In this document: piece after piece, positions 1-7,846 of the stretch
Layout of the letters: each line of letters opens with the position of its first letter
Position numbering within the stretch: position 1 is the first letter of the stretch
Assembly (NCBI GenBank): GCA_016711925.1
Contig: JADJSA010000015.1
Span: 1 to 24,473, forward strand
DNA length: 24,473 bases
Direction of reading: 5' to 3'
Source of the DNA: Candidatus Methylophosphatis haderslevensis
GTDB taxonomy: Bacteria; Pseudomonadota; Gammaproteobacteria; Burkholderiales; Rhodocyclaceae
Notes under the pieces: generated by a model
Told to the model about the DNA's origin: nothing
The model's input: the letters and a program-made list of their open reading frames with translations, nothing else
The model's database searches: none
Made by a program: the position numbers and the translations under genes

Positions 1-2
1 TG

Positions 3-784
3 GTCGGCAGTTTTCTCAATGTCGTGATCCATCGACTGCCGAAGATGCCCGAACAGGAGTGGCACGCCAATTGCGCCGGATCTGCGCGGCGAGTCTGCCC
101 GGCGTCGGAGCGCATTACTCTCACAGCCGCGCTCGCGCTGCCCGCATCAGGCTACCTGATCACGGCGATGGAATGTCGTTCCGATCGTCTGCTACCCGCT
201 GCTGCGGAAATGAGCCACACTGCAAGGCGCGAATCGGCTCCCGCTACCCGCTGGTCGAAGCGCTGTCCGGCGCACTTCTGGTACGCGGCCTGGCATTTTT
301 TGGCCTGGCTGGACTTGCTGCCGGCGCGATCCTGTTCTGTGATCCCGCTGCGTCTTGACCTTCATCGACGGAGACACAACCGTTGCCGGACAGTTTGACG
401 CTGCCCCTGATCTGACCAGCCTCTGCTATTCAATCTTGGCGGACACCTGCGGATATCAGGAGCGCCGTGCTTGGTGCGGCTGTGGGGCACCTCGCGCCTG
501 GTCAACAGGTACGGGTTGTTCAAATTGGCCACCGGTGAGGAGGTATGGGGTACGGCGACTTCAAACTGTTGTCCGCGATCGGTGCGGCTGGGCTGGTAGC
601 AACCGCTGTTGACGATTCTGTTGCCCTCGGTGGTCAAGCTGCAATCGGCATTTCGCTGATCGTGGTTGCGCGGCGCGGGCGCGAAGTTCCGATTCCATTC
701 GGCCCCTATCTGGCGATCGCCGGAATGATCGCCCTGTTCTGGGGCAAGTCACTGACAGCCAGCTATCTGGGGCTTCTGGCGTAG
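3..784 (+). pseudogene. pilD: Prepilin peptidase (PilD/A24 family), many frameshifts, 5' truncated by window edge
   Basis: This region would encode the inner-membrane leader peptidase that cleaves and N-methylates type IV pilins and type II secretion pseudopilins. Pieces of the family are readable in all three forward frames. The start shows VGSFLNVVIHRLPKM (frame 3, from base 3). A piece with HCKARIGSRYPLVEALSG follows (frame 2, about 224-290). FIDGDT, holding the first catalytic Asp, is in frame 1 near 358. LFKLATGEE is in frame 3 near 515. MGYGDFKLL, the GxGD motif with the second catalytic Asp, is in frame 2 at 545, followed by a C-terminal piece with VPIPFGPYLA. The order is correct, but roughly ten or more indels separate the pieces. 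The cysteine-rich segment near 140-225 is scrambled. The cause is either a decaying gene or very poor sequence at a contig end; indels in neighbouring essential genes favour error. Family assignment is firm, functional state unknown. Confidence 0.8.
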
Positions 785-934
785 TCTGGCCGCACGGTTG
801 AAAGCCTGCGGGGGCGCCCCAATCTTCGCAACCTCCAGTGTTGCTTTTGGCTACCGAAGGCTTGCAACCCGCCTTTCACGACCCGATTGCCACGGGGCGT
901 AGGTCGTACACTTCGCGCTTTCAGGAGACTGCAA
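785..934. other. Intergenic gap, no gene seen
   Basis: This 150-base gap separates the prepilin peptidase remnant from the FmdB-type gene. In many betaproteobacteria pilD is followed by coaE and zapD; neither is visible here. No convincing promoter or terminator was found. The only clear signal is the AGGAG at 923-927 that serves the next gene. Confidence 0.5.
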
Positions 935-1225
935 ATGCCGATCTACGAGTATCGATGCACTGACTGTGGCCTGCAGAAGGAATTCTTCCAGAAGGTCTCC
1001 GATGCCCCGATTGCGGCATGTCCGGCATGCGGAGGCGCCAGTTTTTCAAAGATGCTCAGCGCAGCCGGATTTCACTTGAAAGGCAGCGGCTGGTACGCAA
1101 CGGACTTCAAGGGTGGCGGCAAGGCCGCGCCCAAGCCCGAGGGCAAGGAAAGCAGCGGCGAAACCAAGCCGGCGGAGAGCCCTGCGCCGGCCACGCCCTG
1201 CGGAGGATCGTGCAGTTGTCACTGA
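935..1225 (+). CDS. FmdB-family zinc ribbon protein
   Basis: This is a 96-residue protein of the FmdB/CxxC putative regulatory family. It begins MPIYEYRCTDCG and has a second CPACGG pair at about residues 29-34, giving the four cysteines of a zinc ribbon. The rest is a low-complexity Lys/Pro/Glu/Ala-rich tail ending in a Cys/His cluster (CGGSCSCH). The start at 935 is set by AGGAG at 923-927, seven bases upstream, and by the conserved MPIYEY opening; a longer in-frame start at 887 is unlikely. The next gene starts 10 bases downstream, and FmdB next to DUF502 and aspS is a common betaproteobacterial order. Family members are called regulators by similarity only, and the molecular role is not established. 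Confidence 0.9.
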   Translation: MPIYEYRCTDCGLQKEFFQKVSDAPIAACPACGGASFSKMLSAAGFHLKGSGWYATDFKGGGKAAPKPEGKESSGETKPAESPAPATPCGGSCSCH

Positions 1226-1235
1226 CCCGTTGTTC

Positions 1236-1855
1236 ATGAAACGCTACTTTATCGCCGGACTGCTGATATGGATTCCGATCGTCATCACGGTCTGGGTTCT
1301 GGCCTGGATTGTCGGCACCCTGGATCAGACTCTGCTGCTCCTGCCATCCTCGATGCGACCGGCCAACCTGCTCGGCTTCAATCTGCCGGGGCTCGGCGTG
1401 ATACTTTCGGTTGCGGTTGTGCTGCTCACGGGCATGGTCGCAGCCAACATATTTAGTGGGCGCCGGTTCGCCACCGGACAACGCTTTCGCGCATACCGGT
1501 CGTGAAGTCGATTTACTACAGCGTCAAACAGGTTTCGGATACGCTGTTTTCCTCCAATGGACAGGCCTTTCGCAAGGCCGTGCTCGTCCAATACCCGCGC
1601 GCCAATAGTTGGACGATCGCGTTCCTGACCGGGCAACCCGGCGGCGACGCCGCCCGCCACTTGACGGATCATGTCAGCGTCTACGTGCCCACGACACCGA
1701 ACCCGACCTCGGGTTTTTTCCTGATGGTGCCGCGATCCGACGCAATCGAACTCGACATGTCGGTTGACGAGGCCCTCAAGTACATCGTCTCGATGGGCGT
1801 GGTCGCACCACATCGGCGTGCGCCCAGCGGCGGCGTCGCACTGCAGACCCATTGA
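1236..1855 (+). CDS. DUF502 family inner-membrane protein, one frameshift
   Basis: The protein opens MKRYFIAGLLIWIPIVITVWVL, a membrane segment, followed by TLDQTLLLLP and a second hydrophobic stretch (LPGLGVILSVAVVLLTGMVA). Both are typical of DUF502. The C-terminal half carries YYSVKQVSDTLFS, the QYPR region, VPTTPNPTSGFFLMVPR and DMSVDEALKYIVSMG, all family hallmarks. The halves lie in different frames: frame 3 runs to about 1470 and frame 2 from about 1474 to the stop at 1855. Between them LSRIPVVKSIYY is readable only after the shift. One base was most likely lost near 1470-1475, and perhaps more within 1470-1500. The full-length product would be about 205 residues, normal for the family. 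Its function is unknown; it is widely conserved beside aspS in betaproteobacteria. Confidence 0.85.
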
Positions 1856-1858
1856 ATG

Positions 1859-1879
1859 GGCCGGCTTTTGCCGGCCTTC
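1859..1879 (+). terminator. Possible Rho-independent terminator between DUF502 gene and aspS
   Basis: A perfect 7-bp stem (GGCCGGC at 1859-1865, GCCGGCC at 1870-1876) encloses a TTTT loop and is followed by TTCT. It sits 4 bases after the DUF502 stop and 34 bases before aspS. The T tract is poor, so it may only attenuate read-through. Confidence 0.4.
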
Positions 1880-1912
1880 TGCCAAAACGAATCCTCAAGC
1901 CGACCCGAAATC

Positions 1913-3690
1913 ATGCGCACTCACTATTGCGGCCTGGTCAACGCCGCCCATCTCGATCAGACCATCACCCTTTGCGGGTGGGCGCATCGGCGCCGCGACC
2001 ACGGCGGTGTCATTTTCATCGATCTGCGCGACCGGGAAGGACTGGTCCAAGTAGTTTGCGATCCGGATCGTCCGGCGATGTTCCAGTTGGCCGAAACCGT
2101 TCGCAACGAGTTCGTTTTGAGGATCGTCGGCAAGGTGCGCCGTCGTCCGGATGGCACGACCAATGCAAACATGAAGAGCGGCGAAGTCGAAGTGCTGTGC
2201 CAGGAGATCGAAGTTCTCAATGCCGCGGTGACGCCGCCCTTCCAGCTCGATGACGAGAATCTGTCCGAAAACGTCCGGCTCACCCACCGGGTGATCGACC
2301 TGCGCCGCCCGCGGATGCAGAAGAACATGATGCTGCGCTACAAGGTGGCGATGGCCTTCCGCCGGTTTCTCGATGCCAACGGCTTCATCGACATCGAAAC
2401 CCCGATGCTCACCAAGAGCACGCCGGAAGGGGCGCGCGACTATCTCGTACCCTCCCGCGTGCACGACGGCCAGTTCTTCGCGCTGCCGCAGTCACCGCAA
2501 TTGTTCAAGCAGCTCTTGATGGTCGCTGGCTTCGACGTTACTACCAGATCACCAAGTGTTTCCCGCGACGAAGACCTGCGCGCCGATCGTCAGCCCGAAT
2601 TCACCCAGGTCGATATCGAAACCTCGTTCCTCGGCGAACCGAGATCACGGCGATCATGGAAGACATGATTCGTTGCGTGTTCAAGGAAGCACTTGCAGTG
2701 GATCTTTCCGAAACCGTTTCCGCGGATGAGCCATGCCGAGGCAATGCGCCGCTTCGGTTCCGACAAGCCCGACATGCGCGTGACACTCGAACTCACCGAG
2801 GTCACCGATGCCGTGAAGAACGTCGCGTTCAAGGTGTTCAGCGGTCCGGCCAACGCTCCCGACGGCCGGGTCGCCGCACTGCGTGTTCCCGGCGGCGCGA
2901 GCATGTCGCGCGGCGAGATCGACGCCTACACCGAGTTCGTCAAGATCTACGGTGCCAGGGGCCTGGCCTACATCAAGGTCAATGACGTCACCAAGCTCAA
3001 CGAGGATGGCCTGCAATCGCCCATCGTCAAGAACCTCGACGAGGGCTCGCTGCGCGAAATCATGGCGCGCTGCGGCGCGCAGACCGGCGACGTGATTTTC
3101 TTCGGCGCCGACAAGGCGAAAGTTGTCAACGATGCGCTCGGCGCACTGCGCATCAAGATCGGCCACGACAAGAAATACCTGACAGGCGAAGCATGGCGGC
3201 CGCTGTGGGTAGTCGATTTTCCGATGTTCGAATACGACGAAGAAAAACAAGCGGTGGGCGGCGTGCCCCACCCCTTCACCAGCCCGAAGGACCGAGCGAA
3301 GACTGGCTCGAAACCGACCCGGGCAAATGCCTCGCCAAGGCCTACGACCTAGCGCTCAACGGCTGGGAAATCGGCGGCGGCTCGGTGCGTATCCATCGCG
3401 AAGAAGTCCAGAGCAAGGTCTTCCGCGCGCTCAACATCGGCGCCGAGGAAGCGCAGCTCAAGTTCGGCTTTCTGCTCGATGCGCTTCGCTACGGCGCGCC
3501 GCCGCACGGTGGGCTGGCCTTCGGCCTCGACCGCCTGGTCACGCTGATGACCCGCGCCGAGTCCATCCGCGACGTGATCGCCTTTCCCAAGACGCAGCGC
3601 GCGCAGTGCCTGCTGACCCAGGCGCCGTCGCCGGTGGACGAAAAGCAGTTGCGCGAGCTGCACATTCGCCTGCGCAAGACCATGCAGTAG
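1913..3690 (+). CDS. aspS: Aspartate-tRNA ligase, five frameshifts
   Basis: This is a cytosolic class II aminoacyl-tRNA synthetase that charges tRNA-Asp, and in many betaproteobacteria also tRNA-Asn. The N-terminal OB-fold begins MRTHYCGLVNAAHLDQTITL and includes GWAHRRRDHGGVIFIDLRDR. Motif 2 is near FRDEDLRADRQPEFTQ, the bacterial GAD-type insertion follows, and motif 3 is GLAFGLDRL near 3517-3543. Frame changes occur near 2537 (base lost), 2562-2564 (extra C), 2638 (base lost), 2711-2713 (extra A) and 3292 (base lost). Restoring them gives one continuous synthetase of about 590 residues, the normal length. The gene is essential, so the indels are almost certainly sequence errors. The start follows the conserved MRTHYCG opening. 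The identification is firm. Confidence 0.95.
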
Positions 3691-3730
3691 TCGATCGCGG
3701 CAGCACGGGAGCGCGGCACGCCGACGCAGG

Positions 3731-4159
3731 ATGAATGGGCGGATGAACTCGATGCAGTCATTTTCTTATGCATTGGCGGCGCGGGTTTTCTTGGCCCTGT
3801 TTGCCCTGATTGCCAATGGACCGAGCTTCGCGTTCGATTGGCCGTTTCGCGGTGGTTTGCGCGGCGAAGCTACAGTCGCTTCGCTGCCGCCGGAAGCGCG
3901 GGAAACTCTCGCCAGAATCCGCAACGGCGGCCCGTATCCTTTCCGTCGCGACGGCGTGATTTTCCAGAACCGCGAGCGCCACTTGCCCGAGCGCCCACGC
4001 GGCTACTATCGCGAGTTCACGGTAGAAACGCCGGCAAGCCGGGATCGCGGTGCGCGCCGCATCGTGGCCGGGGCGGGCAGCACCGGCAGCATCCAGACGT
4101 CCGGCGAGTATTACTACACCGACGATCATTACCGCTCTTTCCGGAGGATTCGCGAGTGA
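3731..4159 (+). CDS. Secreted barnase-like guanyl-specific ribonuclease
   Basis: This 142-residue protein has an N-terminal export signal (hydrophobic ALAARVFLALFALIANG, about residues 15-30, then a probable signal peptidase site before FDWPF) and a microbial ribonuclease (barnase/N1) domain. By alignment from memory with barnase, FQNRERHLP matches its FSNREGKLP. E95 in YYREF matches the catalytic base Glu73, R106 and R110 match Arg83 and Arg87, and H133 in YTDDHYRSF matches the catalytic acid His102. Such enzymes cleave single-stranded RNA after G through a 2',3'-cyclic phosphate. The stop codon overlaps the GTG start of a barstar-like gene. The start is uncertain: 3731 is used, but 3743 and 3752 also give a signal peptide. 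The role could be RNA scavenging or toxicity to competitors; the sequence alone does not decide. Confidence 0.85.
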   Translation: MNGRMNSMQSFSYALAARVFLALFALIANGPSFAFDWPFRGGLRGEATVASLPPEARETLARIRNGGPYPFRRDGVIFQNRERHLPERPRGYYREFTVETPASRDRGARRIVAGAGSTGSIQTSGEYYYTDDHYRSFRRIRE

Positions 4160-4601
4160 GTCTGGCCAATCTGGAAGCCTTGCTGTGCGATGCAGAACAA
4201 GCGGGTCCGCGGGAATTCCCGCCAGCGTTGTTGGCAGACCTGCAGGCTGCCGCCGCCAACCTCGGCTTCCCGTTCGCCCACCTCGATCTGGCGCAGGCGC
4301 GGGACAAGGACGACTTGCAGGGCGCACTGGCATTGGCGCTCAGGTTGCCGGAATGGTACGGCCAGAATTGGGACGCGCTGGCAGATTGCCTTTGCGACCT
4401 TTCCTGGAAGCCGGCGCTGGCTACCTGATCGTGGTCGAGGACCACGATGCACTACGGGCGGCACTTCCGGATGAATTCGCCACGCTGATCGAGATCTTCG
4501 CCGAGGCGGCCGATTACTGGCGCGAAGAGGATGTCCCTTTCTGGGCGCTTCTGACCCCGCCCACTGACGGCAAGCGTTTGCTCCCTTCCCTCGAGGTTTA
4601 G
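4156..4601 (+). CDS. Barstar-family ribonuclease inhibitor, one frameshift
   Basis: The product has no signal peptide and should act in the cytosol by blocking the RNase encoded just upstream. The GTG start at 4156 overlaps the RNase stop (GTGA) and follows GGAGGA at 4143-4148, so translation is probably coupled. The core LPEWYGQNWDALADCL (about residues 64-79) matches barstar LPEYYGENLDALWDCL. Y68, D73 and D77 correspond to barstar Tyr29/30-region, Asp35 and Asp39, which contact the barnase active site; barstar Trp38 is Ala here. After SWKPA near 4414 the frame changes from 1 to 3 and continues GYLIVVEDHDALRAALP to the stop at 4601. One base was probably lost there. The restored protein is about 148 residues, longer than Bacillus barstar (90) because of an N-terminal extension and a longer C-terminus. 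nudB follows after 4 bases. Confidence 0.85.
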
Positions 4602-4605
4602 GCCA

Positions 4606-5058
4606 ATGGCCTACAAGCAGCCGGTCTCCGTCCTGGTGGTCATTCACTCGCCGGACCTCGAGATACTGCTGCTTGAGCGCGCCAAGCATCCGGGATACTG
4701 GCAGTCGGTCACCGGAAGCGCGGAGATCGGCGAACCGATTGCCCACACGGCGTGGCGGGAAGTTCTCGAAGAAACCGGCATCGACGCCAGCCGCTTCGGG
4801 CCTGTCGACTGGCAGCGCAGCAGCGTGTGGGAGATATTTCTCGAGTGGCGTTATCGCTACGGCCCCGGCGTCACGCACAATACCGAACACGTATTCAGCC
4901 TGTGCGTGCCGCGCGATACGCCAGTCACCGTCGCGCCCTGCGAGCATCTCGGCTACATCTGGCTGCCCTGGCGCGAAGCGGCGGCAAAGTGCTTTTCCTG
5001 GACCAATCGCGACGCCATTCTCGAACTGCCGGAACGGCTGGCTCGCGGCAAGGATTAG
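4606..5058 (+). CDS. nudB: Dihydroneopterin triphosphate diphosphatase (Nudix)
   Basis: This 150-residue Nudix hydrolase removes pyrophosphate from 7,8-dihydroneopterin triphosphate in folate synthesis. The Nudix box is complete: G at about residue 37 (GSAEIGE), five residues to E, seven more to REVLEETGI, matching Gx5Ex7REUxEExGU. The N-terminal KQPVSVLVVI and C-terminal TNRDAILELPERL are typical of NudB, and the length equals the E. coli enzyme. It begins 4 bases after the barstar stop and probably shares its transcript. The stop TAG at 5056-5058 directly touches the left inverted repeat of an insertion sequence, so any downstream partner of the original operon has been separated or lost. 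Confidence 0.9.
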   Translation: MAYKQPVSVLVVIHSPDLEILLLERAKHPGYWQSVTGSAEIGEPIAHTAWREVLEETGIDASRFGPVDWQRSSVWEIFLEWRYRYGPGVTHNTEHVFSLCVPRDTPVTVAPCEHLGYIWLPWREAAAKCFSWTNRDAILELPERLARGKD

Positions 5059-5075
5059 GGAAACACTGAATAAGT
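5059..5075 (+). repeat. IS left terminal inverted repeat
   Basis: This 17-base repeat starts at the base after the nudB stop. An alternative ungapped alignment starting at 5058 gives 14 of 18 matches to the right end. Confidence 0.8.
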
Positions 5076-5134
5076 GGTGAACGATTTCTTCGTCATAGAG
5101 TCAGACGAAGAGTTGGATCACGAGGGACAAGACA

Positions 5135-6106
5135 ATGAAGCAGATGACGCTGGCGGCAGGTCGAGGATTCGAGAAACATAGTCGGACGACGCGCAAGGCG
5201 GAGTTCCTGGCGCGGATGGAAAGCCTGATGCCGTGGGGCGAGTTCTGCGCGCTGATCGAACCGCATTACCCGAAAGCGGGAAATGGCCGGCCGCCGGTCG
5301 GACTTGAGCGGATGCTGCGGATGTACTGTGTGGCCAATTGGTTCAACCTCGCCGACCAAGCCTGCGAAGACGCGCTCTACGATGTTGCCGTGTTCCGCGA
5401 GTTCTGCCGCATCGACCTCGGACGCGAGCGGGTGCCCGATGCGACAACCCTGCTCAACTTTCGTCACCTGCTGGAAGAACACCAGCTCGGTGCGGCGCTC
5501 TTCGCCAAGGTCGGCGAGCTGCTGCTGGCCAATGGGCTCAAGCTCTCGGGCGGCACGATTGTCGATGCCACGCTGATCGCCGCGCCGCCCTCGGTGAAGA
5601 ACCGGGACAAGAGCCGGGACCCCGAGATGCACCAGACCAAGAAAGGCAACCAATGGTACTTCGGCATGAAGTTGCACATCGGAGCGGACAGCCAGAGCGG
5701 GCTGGTCCATAGCGCCAGCGTCACCGCTGCCAATGTCCATGACAGCCACGAAGTACCCAATTTGCTGCATGGCGAGGAAACCCGCTTCTACGGCGATAGC
5801 GCCTATCGGGGCAAAGCGCAGCGCGAGCGGCTCAAGACCCTTGCGCCGAGGGCCAAAGACTTCACCAACCAACGCGCCTACAAGAACCGTCCGCTGAGCG
5901 AGGCGGACAAGGCAGCGAATCGGCGCAAGTCCAGTGTGCGCTCCAAGGTCGAGCATCCGTTCCTGACCCTCAAGCGCCTGTGGGGCTTTGCCAAGGTTCG
6001 CTATCGCGGCTTGGCCAAGAACGCCAACCGGGCTTTCGCCATGCTGGCGATGCTCAATGTCAGCAAGTGGGGACGACCTCTGACGGGACAGGTGCGTCCG
6101 GCGTGA
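5135..6106 (+). CDS. IS5-group DDE transposase
   Basis: This is an intact 323-residue transposase. The N-terminal part contains EPHYPKAGNGRPP and the WFNLADQACEDALYDV region typical of IS5-group enzymes. Catalytic residues of the DDE triad are D144 (GTIVDATLI), D221 (YGDSAYRG) and E273 (KVEHPF, the Y(2)R-like region). DPEMHQTKKGNQWYFGMK between the first and second Asp is a subgroup signature. The ATG at 5135 is preceded by GAGGGACA. There is no frameshift, so the element may still be active. The basic C-terminus after the last catalytic residue ends close to the right repeat. Identification is firm; the exact IS name would need a database search. Confidence 0.93.
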   Translation: MKQMTLAAGRGFEKHSRTTRKAEFLARMESLMPWGEFCALIEPHYPKAGNGRPPVGLERMLRMYCVANWFNLADQACEDALYDVAVFREFCRIDLGRERVPDATTLLNFRHLLEEHQLGAALFAKVGELLLANGLKLSGGTIVDATLIAAPPSVKNRDKSRDPEMHQTKKGNQWYFGMKLHIGADSQSGLVHSASVTAANVHDSHEVPNLLHGEETRFYGDSAYRGKAQRERLKTLAPRAKDFTNQRAYKNRPLSEADKAANRRKSSVRSKVEHPFLTLKRLWGFAKVRYRGLAKNANRAFAMLAMLNVSKWGRPLTGQVRPA

Positions 6107-6222
6107 GCAGGAAGCGGGGAAATCTTTCGCTTTCTGACTCAAAAAGGGGTGCTTGTCCGATGAGATTTCCATTCTCGAATCGATTTCGTGTCGATTTGCG
6201 TTCACCGTCGCCATTTGCGGTT

Positions 6223-6240
6223 ACTTGTTCAGCGGTTTCC
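6223..6240 (+). repeat. IS right terminal inverted repeat
   Basis: This 18-base repeat is the inverted partner of the left end at 5059-5075. It is followed by TCAG, a possible decayed copy of the TTAG target site. Confidence 0.8.
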
Positions 6241-6313
6241 TCAGCGTTCCACCGCTCAGCGCAGCCGCCCGCGCCAAGTGGATCGACGTCGCGCAATCTT
6301 GTGCTGTTCGGCG

Positions 6314-6342
6314 CTTGAAATCGCAGGTGCCAAACCTATATT
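6314..6342 (+). promoter_or_regulatory. Probable heat-shock or housekeeping promoter of hsp20
   Basis: CTTGAAA at 6314-6320 is a perfect match to the sigma-32 -35 consensus. CCTATATT at 6335-6342, 14 bases later, is a partial match to the sigma-32 -10 (CCCCATNT). The same bases also read as a sigma-70 promoter, TTGAAA (6315-6320) - 16 bp - TATATT (6337-6342). The spacing to the hsp20 start (about 60 bases) is reasonable. Dual recognition is possible. The promoter lies 73 bases beyond the IS, so insertion has not broken it. Confidence 0.55.
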
Positions 6343-6401
6343 CGTTTCAGCCGGCGATACGCCGCAACTCAAGTGAAACGCATTGATACTAGGAGATGGC
6401 A

Positions 6402-6818
6402 ATGGCAAACATTTCTCGTTGGGATCCAATCGACGATCTTTTCCGCGGCTTCTTCGTGCGACCGGTCGAGTTCAACAGTCAGGGTGCAGAGACGCCGTCG
6501 ATCAAGATCGACGTCAAGGAGAACGCTGAAGGCTACGCGGTGCATGCCGAGTTGCCCGGTATACGCAAGGACGACATTCATGTCGCGATCGATGGCGCAG
6601 TCGTTTCCGTCAGCGCCGAGCGCAAGCAGGAAAAGGAAGTCAAGGAGGGCGAGCGCGTGCTGCGAACGAAACGCTACTTCGGCAAGGTTTCGCGCAGCTT
6701 CCAACTCGGCGCCGAAATCGACGAGTCGCGTTCGAGCGCCAAGTTCAACGACGGGGTACTCGAATTGACCTTGCCCAAGAAGACCGCAGTCGCCGCGAAG
6801 CGGATCGAAATCCAGTAA
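6402..6818 (+). CDS. Small heat shock protein, Hsp20/alpha-crystallin family
   Basis: This is a cytosolic ATP-independent holdase that binds unfolding proteins. The 138-residue product has a short N-terminal region with WDPIDDLFRGFF, then the alpha-crystallin domain from about TPSIKIDVKE to KKTAVAAKRIEIQ. It contains the usual YAVHAELPGIRKDDIHVAI and FNDGVLELTLPK (the GVLxLxLPK box). A C-terminal IxI-like IEIQ is present. The start is taken at 6402 because AGGAG (6391-6395) is six bases upstream. The ATG at 6396 directly abuts it, too close for initiation. The gene is monocistronic, with its own promoter upstream and a strong terminator downstream. Confidence 0.93.
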   Translation: MANISRWDPIDDLFRGFFVRPVEFNSQGAETPSIKIDVKENAEGYAVHAELPGIRKDDIHVAIDGAVVSVSAERKQEKEVKEGERVLRTKRYFGKVSRSFQLGAEIDESRSSAKFNDGVLELTLPKKTAVAAKRIEIQ

Positions 6819-6846
6819 CCGGCCGGCCGGCCCGTGAAGCGCCGCG

Positions 6847-6880
6847 GCGCCCCGCGACAGTAATGTCGCGGGGCGCTTTT
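6847..6880 (+). terminator. Strong Rho-independent terminator after hsp20
   Basis: A perfect 12-bp GC-rich stem (6847-6858 with 6865-6876) encloses the loop AGTAAT and is followed by TTTT at 6877-6880. It begins 28 bases after the hsp20 stop. Confidence 0.9.
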
Positions 6881-6941
6881 GCTTTGTGCGACGCGCCGTT
6901 ACAATCCGCCATTCGTCGCCTTCCGGAAAGCGTTGCCTGCC

Positions 6942-7832
6942 ATGCTGAATACCGCGTCGATTTCACCTGAAACCAAGGCCGGCGTACTGGCTGAAGCTCT
7001 GCCCTTTATCAAACGCTTTTTCGACAAGACGATCGTCATCAAGTACGGCGGCAACGCGATGACCGATCCGAAACTGAAGGACTGTTTCGCCCGCGATGTG
7101 GTGCTGCTCAAGCTGGTCGGCATGAATCCGGTCGTGGTCCATGGCGGCGGGCCGCAGATCGATGACTTGCTCAAACGCGTCGGCAAGCAGGGCCAGTTCA
7201 TCCAGGGCATGCGGGTCACCGACGAAGAGACCATGGACATCGTCGAGATGGTGCTCGGCGGCGCGGTCAACAAGGAAATCGTCAACCTGATCAACCGCCA
7301 CGGCGGCAAGGCCGTTGGGCTCACCGGACAGGACGGCGGCTTCATCCGGGCGCGCAAGCTGCTGATGCCGAACAAGGAGAACCCGGAGGAAATGCTCGAC
7401 ATCGGTCTGGTCGGCGACATCACGTCGATCGACCCGTCGATCATCGCTTTTCTGGACACCGGCGACTTTATCCCGGTGATCGCGCCGATCGGCGTCGGCC
7501 CGGACAGCGAGTCGTACAACATCAATGCCGATGTGGTCGCCGGCAAGCTGGCCGAGGTGCTGCAGGCGGAGAAACTGATACTGCTGACGAACACGCCCGG
7601 CGTGCTGGACAAGAACGGCGTATTGCTGACCGGTCTGACGCCGCGGCAAATCGACGACATGGTCGCCGACGGCACGCTCTCGGGCGGCATGTTGCCGAAG
7701 ATCAGTTCGGCACTCGATGCCGCGCGCAGCGGCGTGCGCAGCGTTCATATCATCGACGGCCGCGTCGAACATGCGCTGCTGCTCGAGATTCTTACGGAAG
7801 CCGGCGTCGGCACCCTGATCAAGAGCAAGTAA
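6942..7832 (+). CDS. argB: Acetylglutamate kinase
   Basis: The enzyme phosphorylates N-acetylglutamate, the second step of arginine synthesis. The 296-residue product shows KYGGNAM (about residues 28-34, phosphate binding), VVHGGGPQID (substrate and ATP loop), GLTGQDGG, and NINADVVAGKLAEVL. The C-terminal GGMLPKISSALDAARSGVRSVHIIDGR is typical of the amino acid kinase fold. The start at 6942 (MLNTASISPE) matches the usual opening; the upstream in-frame extension overlaps promoter space. The HAD gene follows after 14 bases, so argB probably heads an operon with it and slmA. Arginine-insensitive and arginine-inhibited forms exist; the short N-terminus here lacks the long helix of inhibited hexameric forms, but that inference is weak. 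Confidence 0.95.
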   Translation: MLNTASISPETKAGVLAEALPFIKRFFDKTIVIKYGGNAMTDPKLKDCFARDVVLLKLVGMNPVVVHGGGPQIDDLLKRVGKQGQFIQGMRVTDEETMDIVEMVLGGAVNKEIVNLINRHGGKAVGLTGQDGGFIRARKLLMPNKENPEEMLDIGLVGDITSIDPSIIAFLDTGDFIPVIAPIGVGPDSESYNINADVVAGKLAEVLQAEKLILLTNTPGVLDKNGVLLTGLTPRQIDDMVADGTLSGGMLPKISSALDAARSGVRSVHIIDGRVEHALLLEILTEAGVGTLIKSK

Positions 7833-7846
7833 GCGCGTCCGCGCCG

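Larger units (their letters stand above)
5059..6240 (+). mobile_element. IS5-group insertion sequence, complete, about 1.18 kb
   Basis: The element is bounded by imperfect terminal inverted repeats. The left end GGAAACACTGAATAAGT is at 5059-5075. The right end, read on the minus strand, is GGAAACCGCTGAACAAGT at 6240-6223. They agree apart from one substitution and one small indel. Flanking tetranucleotides are TTAG (5055-5058) and TCAG (6241-6244), a 3-of-4 match to the 4-bp YTAR target duplication usual for this group. It carries a single transposase ORF with about 75 bases before and 134 bases after it. Length and layout fit the IS5 subgroup of the IS5 family. The left end coincides with the nudB stop codon. 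Confidence 0.88.

Noticed and set aside
12..60. Possible complete start of the prepilin peptidase inside the window
   Set aside because: VGSFLNVVIHRLPK normally lies some 25 residues into the protein, so the true start is left of the window.
6153..6386. Small forward ORF from the IS tail into the hsp20 upstream region
   Set aside because: It crosses the IS right repeat and the hsp20 promoter and has no ribosome site or similarity.
6879..6941. N-terminal extension of argB to 6879
   Set aside because: It overlaps the T tract of the hsp20 terminator and is not part of known ArgB openings.
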